A stretch of DNA of 64,000 bases from Malaciobacter mytili LMG 24559 (GTDB taxonomy: Bacteria > Campylobacterota > Campylobacteria > Campylobacterales > Arcobacteraceae), in assembly GCF_003346775.1 (NCBI RefSeq), contig NZ_CP031219.1:1054001-1118000 (forward strand), given 5' to 3'. Each line of letters begins with the position of its first letter. Positions within the stretch are counted from its first letter, which is position 1. The notes beneath the pieces are model-generated. The model was not told the origin of the DNA. It saw nothing but the letters and a program-made list of their open reading frames with translations, and did not search any database. Positions 42,844 to 51,913 of this stretch are shown one piece after another. The position numbers and the translations under genes were made by a program.

Positions 42844-45672
42844 ATGTCAAGTAGTACATATGAAGCACTAAAAGCTAAAGTAGGTAGAAGATCATTTATT
42901 AAAATGGCTGCACTTGCGACTGCTTCTAGTGCTGTAAGCGCTTTTGCAAACAATGATGGAGTTACTAGAGAAGCTACTAGTGAAGAGGTTAAAAATCCTT
43001 TTCCAGGTTCTAAAAAAGTAAAAACTATCTGTACTGCATGTTCTGTTGGATGTGGTATTATTGCAGAAGTTCACAATGGTGTGTGGGTAAGACAAGAGGT
43101 TGCACAAGACCATCCTGTATCTTTAGGAGGTCATTGTTGTAAAGGTGCTGATATGATTGATATGGTTAGGTCTGAAGTTAGACTTAAACATCCAATGGTA
43201 AAAGAAAAAGGGCAATGGAAAAGAATTTCTTGGGATGAAGCTTATGATAGAATCTCAACAAAAATGAAAGCTTTAAGAGAAAAAGAAAGCCCTGATTCAA
43301 CAATGTTCTTAGGATCAGCAAAAATGAGTACAGAGCAAGCTTACTATTTTAGAAAGTTTGCAGCAATGTATGGAACAAATAATATAGATCATCAAGCAAG
43401 AATCTGACATAGTGCAACAGTTGCCGGTGTGGCAAATACATGGGGTTATGGCGCTATGACGAACTCTTTAGGTGATATACAAAATGCTAAGTCAATTATT
43501 ATTTTTGGTGCAAATCCAGCAGTAAACCACCCAGTTGGTTTTGGACATTTCTTAAAAGCAAAAGAGAGAAATAATGCACAAATTATAGTAGTAGATCCAG
43601 TATTCACTAAAACAGCTGCAAAAGCTGATTATTTCTGTCAAATTAGACCAGGTACGGATATTCCATTTATGTATGGTATGTTACATATTATATTTAAAAA
43701 TGGTTGGCAAAACGATAGCTTTATCAATGATAGAGTTTATGGAATGGATTTAATTAAAGAAGAAGCAAAAAAATGGACTCCTGAAAAAGTTGCTGATGTA
43801 ACAGGTGTTTCAGCTGAAAAATTAATTCAAATTACAACTGTTTATGCTAAAAATACTCCAGGTACATTAATTTGGGCTATGGGATTAACACAACATACTA
43901 TTGGTTCATCAAATACTAGAATTGCTCCAATTGTTCAATTAGCATTAGGAAATATGGGTACTGCTGGTGGTGGAACAAATATTCTAAGAGGGCACGATAA
44001 TGTTCAAGGTGCTACTGATATGGGATGTTTATCTGATACATTACCAGGTTATTATGGATTAGCAGATGGTTCTTGGAAATATTTTGCTAGTCAATGGAAT
44101 ATAGATTATGATTGGTTAAAAAATCAGTTCCAATCTCCTGAATGGATGAATAAAAAAGGATTTACTCTTGCTAGATGGTGGGCAGGTGTATTAGATGGTA
44201 AAGATGGAAATGATAAAATTCATAATGGTAAAACAAAGTTAAAAGCTCTGTTTGTAATGGGTAATGGTATTACTTCTGTTGCACAACAAGCAAAAATAAA
44301 AGAAGGTTTAGATAATTTAGAACTTTTAGTTTTAGCTGACCCTTTTGTAAATGAAGCTGGAGTTTTAACAGATAAACAAGATGATGTATTCCTTTTACCT
44401 GCTGCAACACAATTTGAAACAAGTGGTTCTGTTACAGCAACAAATAGATCTGTTCAATGGAGAACTCAAGTAGTTGAGCCATTATATGAATCAAAACCAG
44501 ATCAAGATATTTTATTTGAATTATCAAAAAGATTAGGTTTTTATGATCAATATACAGCAGCATTAAGAAATGGAAAAGATAGTTTTACTTGGCCAGAAGA
44601 TGCTACAAGAGAAATTGCAAAAATTATTAAAACTATTGGTCTTACAGGATGGACTCCTGAAAGAATTAAAAAACATACTGATAACTGGCATATGTTCGAC
44701 CAAGTATCTTTAAGAGGATATGGTGCTATGAAAGGTGAATATTATGGTTTACCTTGGCCTTGTTGGACAGAATCTCATAGTGGAAGCCCAGTTTTATATA
44801 ACACTAATTTAAGTGTTAAAGATGGAGGTATGGGATTTAGAAATAGATTTGGATTAGAGCATGAAGGTGTATCTCAATTAGCTGCAAAAGGAAGTGCACC
44901 AAAAGATTCAAAAGTTAATGGTGGGTATCCTGAAATTACAAAAGATAATATTGAAGAAGTTTTAGGAATCAAATTAACTGATGAAGAAAAAGCTAAAATT
45001 GGTAAAAACTGGAAAGTGGATACTTCTAATATAATTGCTCAAAAATGTATGGAAGCAGGAATTGCACCATATGGAAATGCAAGAGCAAGAGCAAGAGTAT
45101 GGACATTCCCTGATCAAATACCAATGCATAGAGAACCTTTACATTCTCCAAGACAAGATTTAGTTAAAAAATATCCTGCTTATGAAAATAAAGCAAACCA
45201 TTTTAGAGTTGATACTCAATATATTACAAAACAATCTGAGCAAGATTGGTCAAAAGATTTCCCTATTAACTTAGTTACGGGAAGACTTGTAAATATGAAT
45301 GGTGCAGGTATGGAAAATAGAGCATCTAAATATTTAGCTGCCTTAACTCCTGAAATGTTCTGTAGTATTAATCCAGACTTAGCAGGTCAATTAGGTGTTA
45401 GAAATGGTGATATGATTTGGATTCATTCTCCTGAAGGAACAAAAATTAAAGTAAAAGCAAAATATTCATATTCTGTTACACCAGATAGAGTATTTTTACC
45501 TTTCCACTTTGCAGGACATTTCCAAGGAGAAGATATTAGTCATAAGTATCCTAAAGGAACGAAACCTTATGCTGTTGGTGAAAGTGCAAATACTGTTACT
45601 AACTATGGTTATGACATTATTACACAAATCCCAGAAACAAAAGGCGGATTATGCCGAATAGAAAGAGCATAG
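42844..45672 (+). CDS. fdhA: formate dehydrogenase alpha subunit, selenocysteine-containing (2)
   Basis: 942 residues with TGA (43405-43407) read as Sec188 in NNIDHQARI-U-HSATVAG. It has the Tat signal GRRSFIKMAALATAS, [4Fe-4S] motif CTACSVGCGIIAEVHNG..CCKG, and the same MGD-binding domains as copy 1. It is close to copy 1 throughout (shared NTWGYGAMTN, NVQGATDMG, EYYGLPWPCW) but diverged enough to be an old duplicate. It lacks the ~12-residue insert MDIVDGEPKVVK of copy 1. Two enzymes with different metal (Mo or W), redox or expression preference are likely. It oxidises periplasmic formate. Confidence 0.96.
43421..43435 (+). promoter_or_regulatory. SECIS element of fdhA2
   Basis: TTGCC-GGTGT-GGCAA hairpin, 14 nt after the TGA, same stem as in fdhA1 with one loop base changed. 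Confidence 0.8.
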
Positions 45673-45681
45673 GAGTAAGTT

Positions 45682-46287
45682 ATGAATGAAATGTCAAGAT
45701 TAAAATTCTATTGTGATGAAGGTAGATGTATCGAATGTGACGGATGTTCTGTTGCTTGTGCTGAAGCTCATGAATTACCTTCTGGAATTAATAGAAGAAA
45801 AGTAATTACAATAAATGAAGGTAAAGAGGGATTAGAATACTCTTTATCAATAGCTTGTATGCATTGTACAGATGCACCTTGTGAGCAAGTATGTCCAGTT
45901 GATTGTTTCTATATAAGAGAAGATGGAATTGTTCTTCATGATAAAGAGAAATGTATAGGTTGTGCTTATTGTTTATATGCTTGTCCATTTGGTGCACCTC
46001 AATTTCCAAGAGATGGAGCTTTTGGAACAAAAGGGGCGATGGATAAATGTACAATGTGTGCTGGAGGTCCTTTAGAAACTAATTCAAGTGAAGAAAGACA
46101 CCTTTATGGACAAAATAGAATTGCTGAGGGGAAAGTTCCTGTATGTGCAGCAATGTGTTCAACTAAAGCATTATTAGTAGGTGATGCTCAAGAAGTAAGT
46201 AAAATATATAGAGAAAGAGTTCTATCAAGAGGTCACGGTGTTCAAACTTCACCAATGACTTGGAGTAGAGCATACGGAGCAAAATAA
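45682..46287 (+). CDS. fdhB: formate dehydrogenase iron-sulfur subunit (2)
   Basis: 201 residues, same four [4Fe-4S] motifs as copy 1 (CIECDGCSVACAEAH, CMHCTDAPCEQVCP, CIGCAYCLYACPFG, CTMCAGG, CAAMCSTKAL). It begins 10 bp after fdhA2, the same spacing as in copy 1. Bases 45835-46140 differ from fdhB1 at only three positions, while the start and end of the gene show many silent and coding changes. One of the three changes alters G to A next to a cluster cysteine. Confidence 0.93.
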   Translation: MNEMSRLKFYCDEGRCIECDGCSVACAEAHELPSGINRRKVITINEGKEGLEYSLSIACMHCTDAPCEQVCPVDCFYIREDGIVLHDKEKCIGCAYCLYACPFGAPQFPRDGAFGTKGAMDKCTMCAGGPLETNSSEERHLYGQNRIAEGKVPVCAAMCSTKALLVGDAQEVSKIYRERVLSRGHGVQTSPMTWSRAYGAK

Positions 46288-46296
46288 GGTTAAATT

Positions 46297-47190
46297 ATGA
46301 AAAAAAGTATATTAATTATCTTTTTAGCTCTAGCTTCAGTAGCATTTGCTGCTACTGATAGTGCTATATATGGTAAAGATTTAATACCTAATATTTTAGG
46401 TTATGATAAAGAAGGTTCTTTACATTTAGGTCAATGGTTTACTATTTTACAAGGTAAATATTTTTCAATTGGATTCCTAGCAGTTGCATTTGGAGTTCCA
46501 GCAGTTTTTTTAATACACTATTTAATAATTGGACCTATGATTTTTTCTCATGACAGAAAAAAAATACATGTTTTTACATTATTTCATAGAGTAATTCATT
46601 GGCTAGCAGCAATTTCATTTTTAGTGTTAGTTCCAACTGGATTTGTAATGGTATTTGGTACAACATTTGGTGGTGGTGAATTTGTTAGAGTTTGTAAAGA
46701 GTTACATGCAATTTCAACAGTAATATTTGCTATTTCAGTTATACCAATGTTATTAATGTGGATAAAAGATATGTTCCCAACATTAGACGATATTAAATGG
46801 ATGATGATTGTTGGTGGATATTTAAATAAAAGAAAAGATCCAGTACCAGCAGGTAAATTTAATGCAGGTCAAAAAATGTGGTTTTGGTTATGTACAATAG
46901 GTGGGATTGTTATGATATTAACAGGTGCTGCTATGTATTTTCAAGATTTTAAACTTGATGTTATTGTACAAATGGGATTATCACAAATTGACTTTTTAAG
47001 AGCAAGTGCAATAGTACATAATATATTAGGAATGGCAGTTGCTGCTTTATTCTTTGTTCATGTATATATGTCTGTATTTGCTATTAAAGGTGCAATTCAT
47101 AGTATGATTACTGGATATAAAGAAGAAGAAGAAGTAGAAATTCTTCATAGTTCTTATTATAAAAAATTAAAAGAAAATAAAGAAATATAA
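46297..47190 (+). CDS. fdhC: formate dehydrogenase cytochrome b subunit (2)
   Basis: 297 residues, same length as copy 1. Signal KKSILIIFLALASVAFA, then four membrane helices with haem histidines (FHRVIHWLAAISF, KELHAISTV, IVHNILGMAVAALFFVHVY). The DNA around 46798-46880 is almost the same as in copy 1. It transfers electrons to menaquinone. It is 10 bp after fdhB2 and ends at a strong terminator that closes the second FDH unit. Confidence 0.92.
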   Translation: MKKSILIIFLALASVAFAATDSAIYGKDLIPNILGYDKEGSLHLGQWFTILQGKYFSIGFLAVAFGVPAVFLIHYLIIGPMIFSHDRKKIHVFTLFHRVIHWLAAISFLVLVPTGFVMVFGTTFGGGEFVRVCKELHAISTVIFAISVIPMLLMWIKDMFPTLDDIKWMMIVGGYLNKRKDPVPAGKFNAGQKMWFWLCTIGGIVMILTGAAMYFQDFKLDVIVQMGLSQIDFLRASAIVHNILGMAVAALFFVHVYMSVFAIKGAIHSMITGYKEEEEVEILHSSYYKKLKENKEI

Positions 47191-47221
47191 AAACTAGTAA
47201 GTTTTTACTTACTAGTTTTTG
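47191..47221 (+). terminator. terminator after fdhC2
   Basis: AAACTAGTAAGT (47191-47202) and ACTTACTAGTTT (47207-47218), then TT. Starts right after the stop codon. Confidence 0.85.
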
Positions 47222-47231
47222 TTATAATAGA

Positions 47232-47252
47232 AATATGCATTAATAACATATT
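47232..47252. promoter_or_regulatory. 21-bp palindrome, copy 4, degenerate (candidate ModE-like operator)
   Basis: AATATGC-ATTAATA-ACATATT, same length and outer six bases as the other three copies, 14 bp before the fdhD start. It lies ahead of the operon that encodes the ModE-like protein, so autoregulation is possible. Confidence 0.5.
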
Positions 47253-47265
47253 AAAGAGTGATACA

Positions 47266-48054
47266 ATGAGTAATGAAAAATATTTAAAAAAAGTTATAAT
47301 TGATAAAATTTCAGGAAATGAAGCTATTGAATTTGATGATGTTACTATTGATGAGTCAAGGTTAAATCTATATTTAAATGGACAAAAAGCTATTTCAATG
47401 ATGTGTATTCCAAAAGATCAAGATGCACATGCAATTGGTTTTTTAATGAGCGAAAATGTAATCTCAAATATTGATGATATAGAAACACTTACTGTTAGTG
47501 AAGAGGGTTTAAGAGTTGATATAAAAGCAAAAATAAATGAAGCTTCTTTAGAAAACTTATATAAAGAAAAAACACTTGTAAGTGGTTGTGGTGGTGGAGT
47601 TACTGGAAATGTAGAAGGTAGTGTAGAAATACCTTTTAATCAAACTTCATTTCAAGTAAAACCTGAAACAATTTCAACAGAAGTAAAAAAGTTTTATGAA
47701 GAGAGTGAATTATATAAATTAACAGGCTGTGTTCATAAAGCAATGATATATTTACTTGATGGAACAACAGTTACAGCAGAAGATATAGGTAGACACAATG
47801 CTATTGATAAAGTTGTTGGTAAATGTAAGCTTAATAGGCTTGATACAACAAAATCAGTTTTATTTGTTAGTGGTAGATTATCTTCAGAAATGGTTACAAA
47901 AGCAGTTATGCATAAAATCCCTATTGTAGTTTCAAGAACAGCACCAACTTATCTTGGCGTACAAACCGCACAAAAACATGGGGTAACTTTAATTGGATTT
48001 GCCCGAGGTAAAAAAATGAATTTATATACTCATCAAGGAAGAATAGATGTCTAG
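47266..48054 (+). CDS. fdhD: FdhD sulfurtransferase-like protein for formate dehydrogenase activation
   Basis: 262 residues. FdhD transfers sulfur from a cysteine desulfurase to the MGD cofactor before insertion in FdhA. Recognised by AIGFLMSENVI, the cysteine loop LVSGCGGGVTG (C108), GCVHKAMIYLLDG, AEDIGRHNAIDKVVG and LFVSGRLSSEM. In E. coli FdhD the loop has two cysteines (C-x-x-C); here only C108 remains. It starts a cotranscribed series that includes a cysteine-desulfurase-like gene, a plausible sulfur donor. It overlaps the next gene by 8 bp. Confidence 0.92.
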   Translation: MSNEKYLKKVIIDKISGNEAIEFDDVTIDESRLNLYLNGQKAISMMCIPKDQDAHAIGFLMSENVISNIDDIETLTVSEEGLRVDIKAKINEASLENLYKEKTLVSGCGGGVTGNVEGSVEIPFNQTSFQVKPETISTEVKKFYEESELYKLTGCVHKAMIYLLDGTTVTAEDIGRHNAIDKVVGKCKLNRLDTTKSVLFVSGRLSSEMVTKAVMHKIPIVVSRTAPTYLGVQTAQKHGVTLIGFARGKKMNLYTHQGRIDV

Positions 48055-48475
48055 TATTGATGATAATTTAAATATTAAACTAGATAATATTCAAAAAGAA
48101 TTAATTTTAACAAATTTGGATGAAGATGGAAAACTATCTTGTTTAAAGGCCTTTAAAGTTGCAAGACTTATAGGTAAAAAACCAAATGAAATGTCAGCTA
48201 TTACAAAAAGTTTAGGTATTAAAATTACAAATTGTGAACTAGGTGTATTTGGAAAAATTAAATTTCAAGACCCTAATATAGAAGTGTACAATAGACTAAA
48301 ACAAAATTATATGGGACATAAACAGCTTGAGTGTAAAGTTTTATGGGATGAAGCTCAAAATTCAACTTTAAGAACCGTTGGTTCTACTGTAAAAAATTCT
48401 GATATTGAAGTAACTCATTGTCAATTAGGATGTTTTAGAGAAAGAAAAGGACATAAAGATGCAAGTAAAAGTTAA
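48047..48475 (+). CDS. internally repeated protein of unknown function in the molybdenum operon
   Basis: 142 residues made of two related halves: about 27-71 (LSCLKAFKVARLIGK ... IKITNCELGVFGK) and about 86-134 (LECKVLWDEAQNSTL ... IEVTHCQLGCFRER). Each half has a cysteine early and an I-x-(I/V)-T-x-C-x-L-G-x-F end motif. The spacing of the conserved cysteines could bind a metal or cluster across the halves. The helical part of repeat 1 (KVARLIGKKPNEMSAITKSLGI) looks like a helix-turn-helix. I do not recognise the family. It overlaps fdhD by 8 bp and the ModE-like gene by 17 bp, so it is tightly coupled to both. It may be a metal-sensing partner of the ModE-like domain. Confidence 0.65.
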   Translation: MSSIDDNLNIKLDNIQKELILTNLDEDGKLSCLKAFKVARLIGKKPNEMSAITKSLGIKITNCELGVFGKIKFQDPNIEVYNRLKQNYMGHKQLECKVLWDEAQNSTLRTVGSTVKNSDIEVTHCQLGCFRERKGHKDASKS

Positions 48476-48830
48476 AATTTGGATAGAAGATGACGAACAA
48501 AATTTAATCTTTGGTAGTGGTAAAACTGAAGTTTTAGAATATATTGATAGAACAGGTTCTATTGCTGATGCTGCAAAAGAAGTTGGTATGAATTATAAAA
48601 AAGCTTGGAATCATATAAAAATTTTAGAAAAATTTGTTGAAGATGATTTAGTAATAACTTTTAAAGGTAGAGGGGAAAATAGTGGAACATCATTAACTCC
48701 TAAAGCTAGAGAAGTAATTCAAACATATAAAATTTTACAGCACGATATTAAAAAATATTCAGAAGATAGATTTAAAGAATTATTTCAAAAAAATGGACAA
48801 GAAATTTTAAGTCCAAAGGAGAATAAATAG
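48459..48830 (+). CDS. modE: ModE-like transcriptional regulator (DNA-binding domain only)
   Basis: 123 residues. A winged helix of the ModE N-terminal type: YIDRTGSIADAAKEVGMNYKKAWNHIKILEK, then GRGENSGTSLTPKAREVIQTYK. The molybdate-binding TOBE/MOP domains of E. coli ModE are absent, as in other short ModE-like proteins of this phylum. It must therefore sense metal through another protein or regulate without direct binding. It overlaps the upstream repeat protein gene by 17 bp. The four AATATGC palindromes in front of the FDH and fdhD units are candidate binding sites. Confidence 0.8.
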   Translation: MQVKVKIWIEDDEQNLIFGSGKTEVLEYIDRTGSIADAAKEVGMNYKKAWNHIKILEKFVEDDLVITFKGRGENSGTSLTPKAREVIQTYKILQHDIKKYSEDRFKELFQKNGQEILSPKENK

Positions 48831-49810
48831 TGTACAAATTAAATTTTTTACTATATCCTAATGTGCAAAATTATCATATTACTAAAGAAAGTTCTCTTAA
48901 TATTTTAGATGATAATGACACTTTCAATAGACTAAAAAAAGAGTTTTTATTTAAATACAAATTTGAAAATTTAAAAACTATTGATTTTTCAAAATGGGGA
49001 ATTTTAGGCCTTTTTTTAGAACTAAAAGGAGAAATTGCAGTAAGTTTAGGTGAGAGTCAAGCAATTATTGATGCAGCACTTGAGTATGAAAAGCTGGGAT
49101 TTAATATTACTTGGCTTACTTTAAATAAACAAGGAACTGTAAATTTAGATAATTTAAAGTTAAAAAAATTTGACTATATTTTTATCTCTTCATATGTAAT
49201 GGATACTTTTGTAAAGATAAATTTAGAAGAAATAAAAAGTATAAGTAATGCAAAAATAGTTTCTAATGCAAGTGCTCATTTTGATAAAACAAGTGATATT
49301 GTTATTTTTGATTGCTATAAAATTTGTGGATATACAAGTTGTGCAATTATTTTATATAACAATGAATTTCAAGAGCAAAATTTAGCAAATATCGATGCTC
49401 TTGCTATTTATTTATGCTTTGAAAACTTAAAAACTCAAAACTTTAATACTTCAAATAAAAAACTATTTATTGAACAATTAAAGAAAAATTTTAAAGAGGA
49501 TTTATATTTCTTTGTGGATACGCAAGAAACATTACCTTATACACTTCATTTTGGTTTAAAGAATATAAAAGCAAGAGAGATGATAAGAACTTTAGCTTTA
49601 TCAAATATTTTTATTACAAATGGTGAGGGATGCTCTTTAGGTTTATCAAGACCTTCAAGAGTTATTCAAGCTATGGGGTATGATGAGCTAACAAGTAGAA
49701 ATGCAATTTCTTTATCTTTTTGTGAAGAGTATTCTTTAGAAGAAATTGAAAAAATTGCTAAATTTTTCTATAAAAAGTATAAACAAATAAGGCTACTAAA
49801 TGAACAATAA
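48830..49810 (+). CDS. divergent cysteine desulfurase-like (class V aminotransferase fold) protein
   Basis: 326 residues from a GTG start with AAAGGAG upstream; shorter than NifS/IscS (about 400). The first ~60 residues of the usual fold are reworked. Family traits that remain: the PLP-lysine region IVIFDCYKICGYTSCAIIL, and the mobile cysteine loop with NGEGCSLGLSRPSRVIQAMGY followed by AISLSF. The PLP-binding histidine before the lysine is replaced by tyrosine. It may still give sulfur to FdhD, or be an altered enzyme for selenium or molybdopterin sulfuration. It overlaps moeA by 11 bp. Confidence 0.7.
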   Translation: MYKLNFLLYPNVQNYHITKESSLNILDDNDTFNRLKKEFLFKYKFENLKTIDFSKWGILGLFLELKGEIAVSLGESQAIIDAALEYEKLGFNITWLTLNKQGTVNLDNLKLKKFDYIFISSYVMDTFVKINLEEIKSISNAKIVSNASAHFDKTSDIVIFDCYKICGYTSCAIILYNNEFQEQNLANIDALAIYLCFENLKTQNFNTSNKKLFIEQLKKNFKEDLYFFVDTQETLPYTLHFGLKNIKAREMIRTLALSNIFITNGEGCSLGLSRPSRVIQAMGYDELTSRNAISLSFCEEYSLEEIEKIAKFFYKKYKQIRLLNEQ

Positions 49811-51047
49811 ATTAACATATTTAGATTTTAATGAAGCAGTAAAAAAGAGTTTAGAACTAATTGTCCCAACTACATTAACACAAAAAATACCTCTTTTAGA
49901 GGCTTTAAATAAAGTTATTGCACAAGATATAATTTGTATTAAGAATTTACCTTCTTTTAATAATTCTGCAATGGATGGTTTTGCAGTTAAATTTGAAGAT
50001 GCTGGAAAAAAACTAAATATAAAAAGAGTTATATACGCAGGAGATAAAGATGAGAAAATTCTTGCAAATTTACAAGATAATGAATGTTATAAAATAATGA
50101 CAGGAGCTCAAGTTCCAAATGATGCGGATACTATTATTCCAATTGAAAATTGTTTGGAAGTTACAGATAAAACTGTATTAATTCCAAAGGATTTAAAAAA
50201 AGGAAGCAACTTAAGAATAAAAGGAGAAGAACAAAAAAAAGGTAATATTTTATTAAAAAAAGGTGAAGTAATAAGATCTTCACATATTACACTTCTTGCT
50301 TCACAAGGAATTGTAATGGTAGAAGTTTTTAAAGATATTTCAATTGCTGTTTTATCAACAGGAGATGAATTAAAAGAGCCTTGGGAAATTTCAAGTGAAG
50401 ATGAAATTTATAATTGTAATTCATATGCCTTAATTTCTTTACTAAAAGAAAAAGGCTTTAATGCAACATATAGTGGAGTAATCCCTGATGATTTAAATAA
50501 ATCTAAAGAGTTTATTTCTACTTTAAAAAATTATGATGTGGTAATTACAACAGGAGGTATTTCTATGGGAGATGCTGACTTTGTAGCACAAGCTTTTTTA
50601 GATAATGGTTTAGAACCAATTTTCCATGGAGTAAATTTAAAACCTGGTAGACCAATAATGATGGGAAAAATGAATAAAACTATAGTTTTTTCTCTACCTG
50701 GAAATCCTCTTACTGCAATGGTTAATATGCATTTATTTGCAATTCCTGCACTTAAAAAACTACAAGGAAGCTCTTGTTTTTATCATGATGTAATAAAAGC
50801 AAAAAATAAAAAAGAGTTTAAAACAAAGCAAGGAAGAGTAAATATTGTACTTGGAACTTGTGAAAATGGAATTTTTACAGTTACACGAGATAATAAATAT
50901 GGTTCAGGAATGATTACTGTTTTGTATGAAAGTAATGCTTTATTGGTTACAAGTAAAGATACAAGTAGTATAAGTGAAGAACAAGAAGTAGGTGTTATTT
51001 CTTTTAATAACAAATTAATAAATAAACAAATAGATATTTTCAATTAA
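49800..51047 (+). CDS. moeA: molybdopterin molybdenumtransferase MoeA
   Basis: 415 residues. Inserts molybdate or tungstate in molybdopterin. Family motifs: PSFNNSAMDGFAVK, IMTGAQVPNDADTIIPIE, RIKGEEQKKGN, STGDEL, TTGGISMGDADFV, PGRPIMMGKM and SLPGNPLTAMV. Length normal. It overlaps the desulfurase-like gene by 11 bp and is followed 20 bp later by tupA, so it belongs to the fdhD-modE-moeA-tup series. The neighbouring tungstate importer suggests that it may handle tungstate here. Confidence 0.95.
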   Translation: MNNKLTYLDFNEAVKKSLELIVPTTLTQKIPLLEALNKVIAQDIICIKNLPSFNNSAMDGFAVKFEDAGKKLNIKRVIYAGDKDEKILANLQDNECYKIMTGAQVPNDADTIIPIENCLEVTDKTVLIPKDLKKGSNLRIKGEEQKKGNILLKKGEVIRSSHITLLASQGIVMVEVFKDISIAVLSTGDELKEPWEISSEDEIYNCNSYALISLLKEKGFNATYSGVIPDDLNKSKEFISTLKNYDVVITTGGISMGDADFVAQAFLDNGLEPIFHGVNLKPGRPIMMGKMNKTIVFSLPGNPLTAMVNMHLFAIPALKKLQGSSCFYHDVIKAKNKKEFKTKQGRVNIVLGTCENGIFTVTRDNKYGSGMITVLYESNALLVTSKDTSSISEEQEVGVISFNNKLINKQIDIFN

Positions 51048-51067
51048 ATTTACAAAAAAGGAAAAAA

Positions 51068-51889
51068 ATGAAATTAAATAGATTTTCAATGCTTTTAGCA
51101 TCACTTTCAATGGTAGTTTCTGCAAATTTATTTGCAGATGATTTAATGATGGCAACAACAACAAGTACGGATAATACAGGGTTATTAGACTATTTAGCTC
51201 CAAAATATAAACAAGATACTGGTAATACTTTAAAATGGGTTGCAACAGGTACTGGAAAAGCGCTTAAAATGGGACAAAATTGTGATGTTGATATTTTATT
51301 TGTACATGCACCAGCTTCTGAGAAAAAATTTGTTGAAGCAGGGTATGGAGAAAATAGAAAACAAGTAATGTACAATGATTTTATTATTGTTGGACCAAAA
51401 TCAGATCCAGCAAAAGTTACTGGTATGACACCAGCACAAGCTTTAACTAAAATTAAAAATGATAAAGCAAACTTTTTTAGTAGAGGGGATAACTCTGGAA
51501 CTAATAAAAAAGAGATTAGTTTATGGAAAACTGCACTTTCTGCAACACCTGATAAAGAGTCTTGGTATGTACAAACAGGGCAAGGTATGTTAAGAACAAT
51601 TAATATGTCAGCAGAAAAAAATGGATATACAATGACTGATAGAGGAACTTGGATTAAGTATGTTTCTCAAAAAGGTGAAGACAATAGTATGAAAATCGTA
51701 GTAGAAGGTGATAAATCTTTATTTAACCAATATAGTGTAATTACTATTAATAAAGATAAATGTTCAAATGTAAATACAACAGCTGCAACTTCATTTACAA
51801 ATTGGATAGTAAAAGAGGAAAATCAAAAATTTATTGCTGATTTTAAATTATTAGGTAAAGCATTATTTGTTCCTAACGCAGATAAATAA
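51068..51889 (+). CDS. tupA: tungstate ABC transporter substrate-binding protein TupA
   Basis: 273 residues with signal peptide RFSMLLASLSMVVSANLFA. Typical TupA: MATTTSTDNTGLLDYL at the mature N-terminus (oxyanion-binding TTTS), CDVDILFVHAPASEKKFV, YNDFIIVGP, SRGDNSGTNKKE. TupA binds tungstate with high selectivity over molybdate in related bacteria. Followed by tupB and tupC. Tungstate uptake is consistent with formate dehydrogenase being a W enzyme in close relatives. Confidence 0.93.
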   Translation: MKLNRFSMLLASLSMVVSANLFADDLMMATTTSTDNTGLLDYLAPKYKQDTGNTLKWVATGTGKALKMGQNCDVDILFVHAPASEKKFVEAGYGENRKQVMYNDFIIVGPKSDPAKVTGMTPAQALTKIKNDKANFFSRGDNSGTNKKEISLWKTALSATPDKESWYVQTGQGMLRTINMSAEKNGYTMTDRGTWIKYVSQKGEDNSMKIVVEGDKSLFNQYSVITINKDKCSNVNTTAATSFTNWIVKEENQKFIADFKLLGKALFVPNADK

Positions 51890-51913
51890 AAAGGTTTAAG
51901 GTAAAAAAATAGG

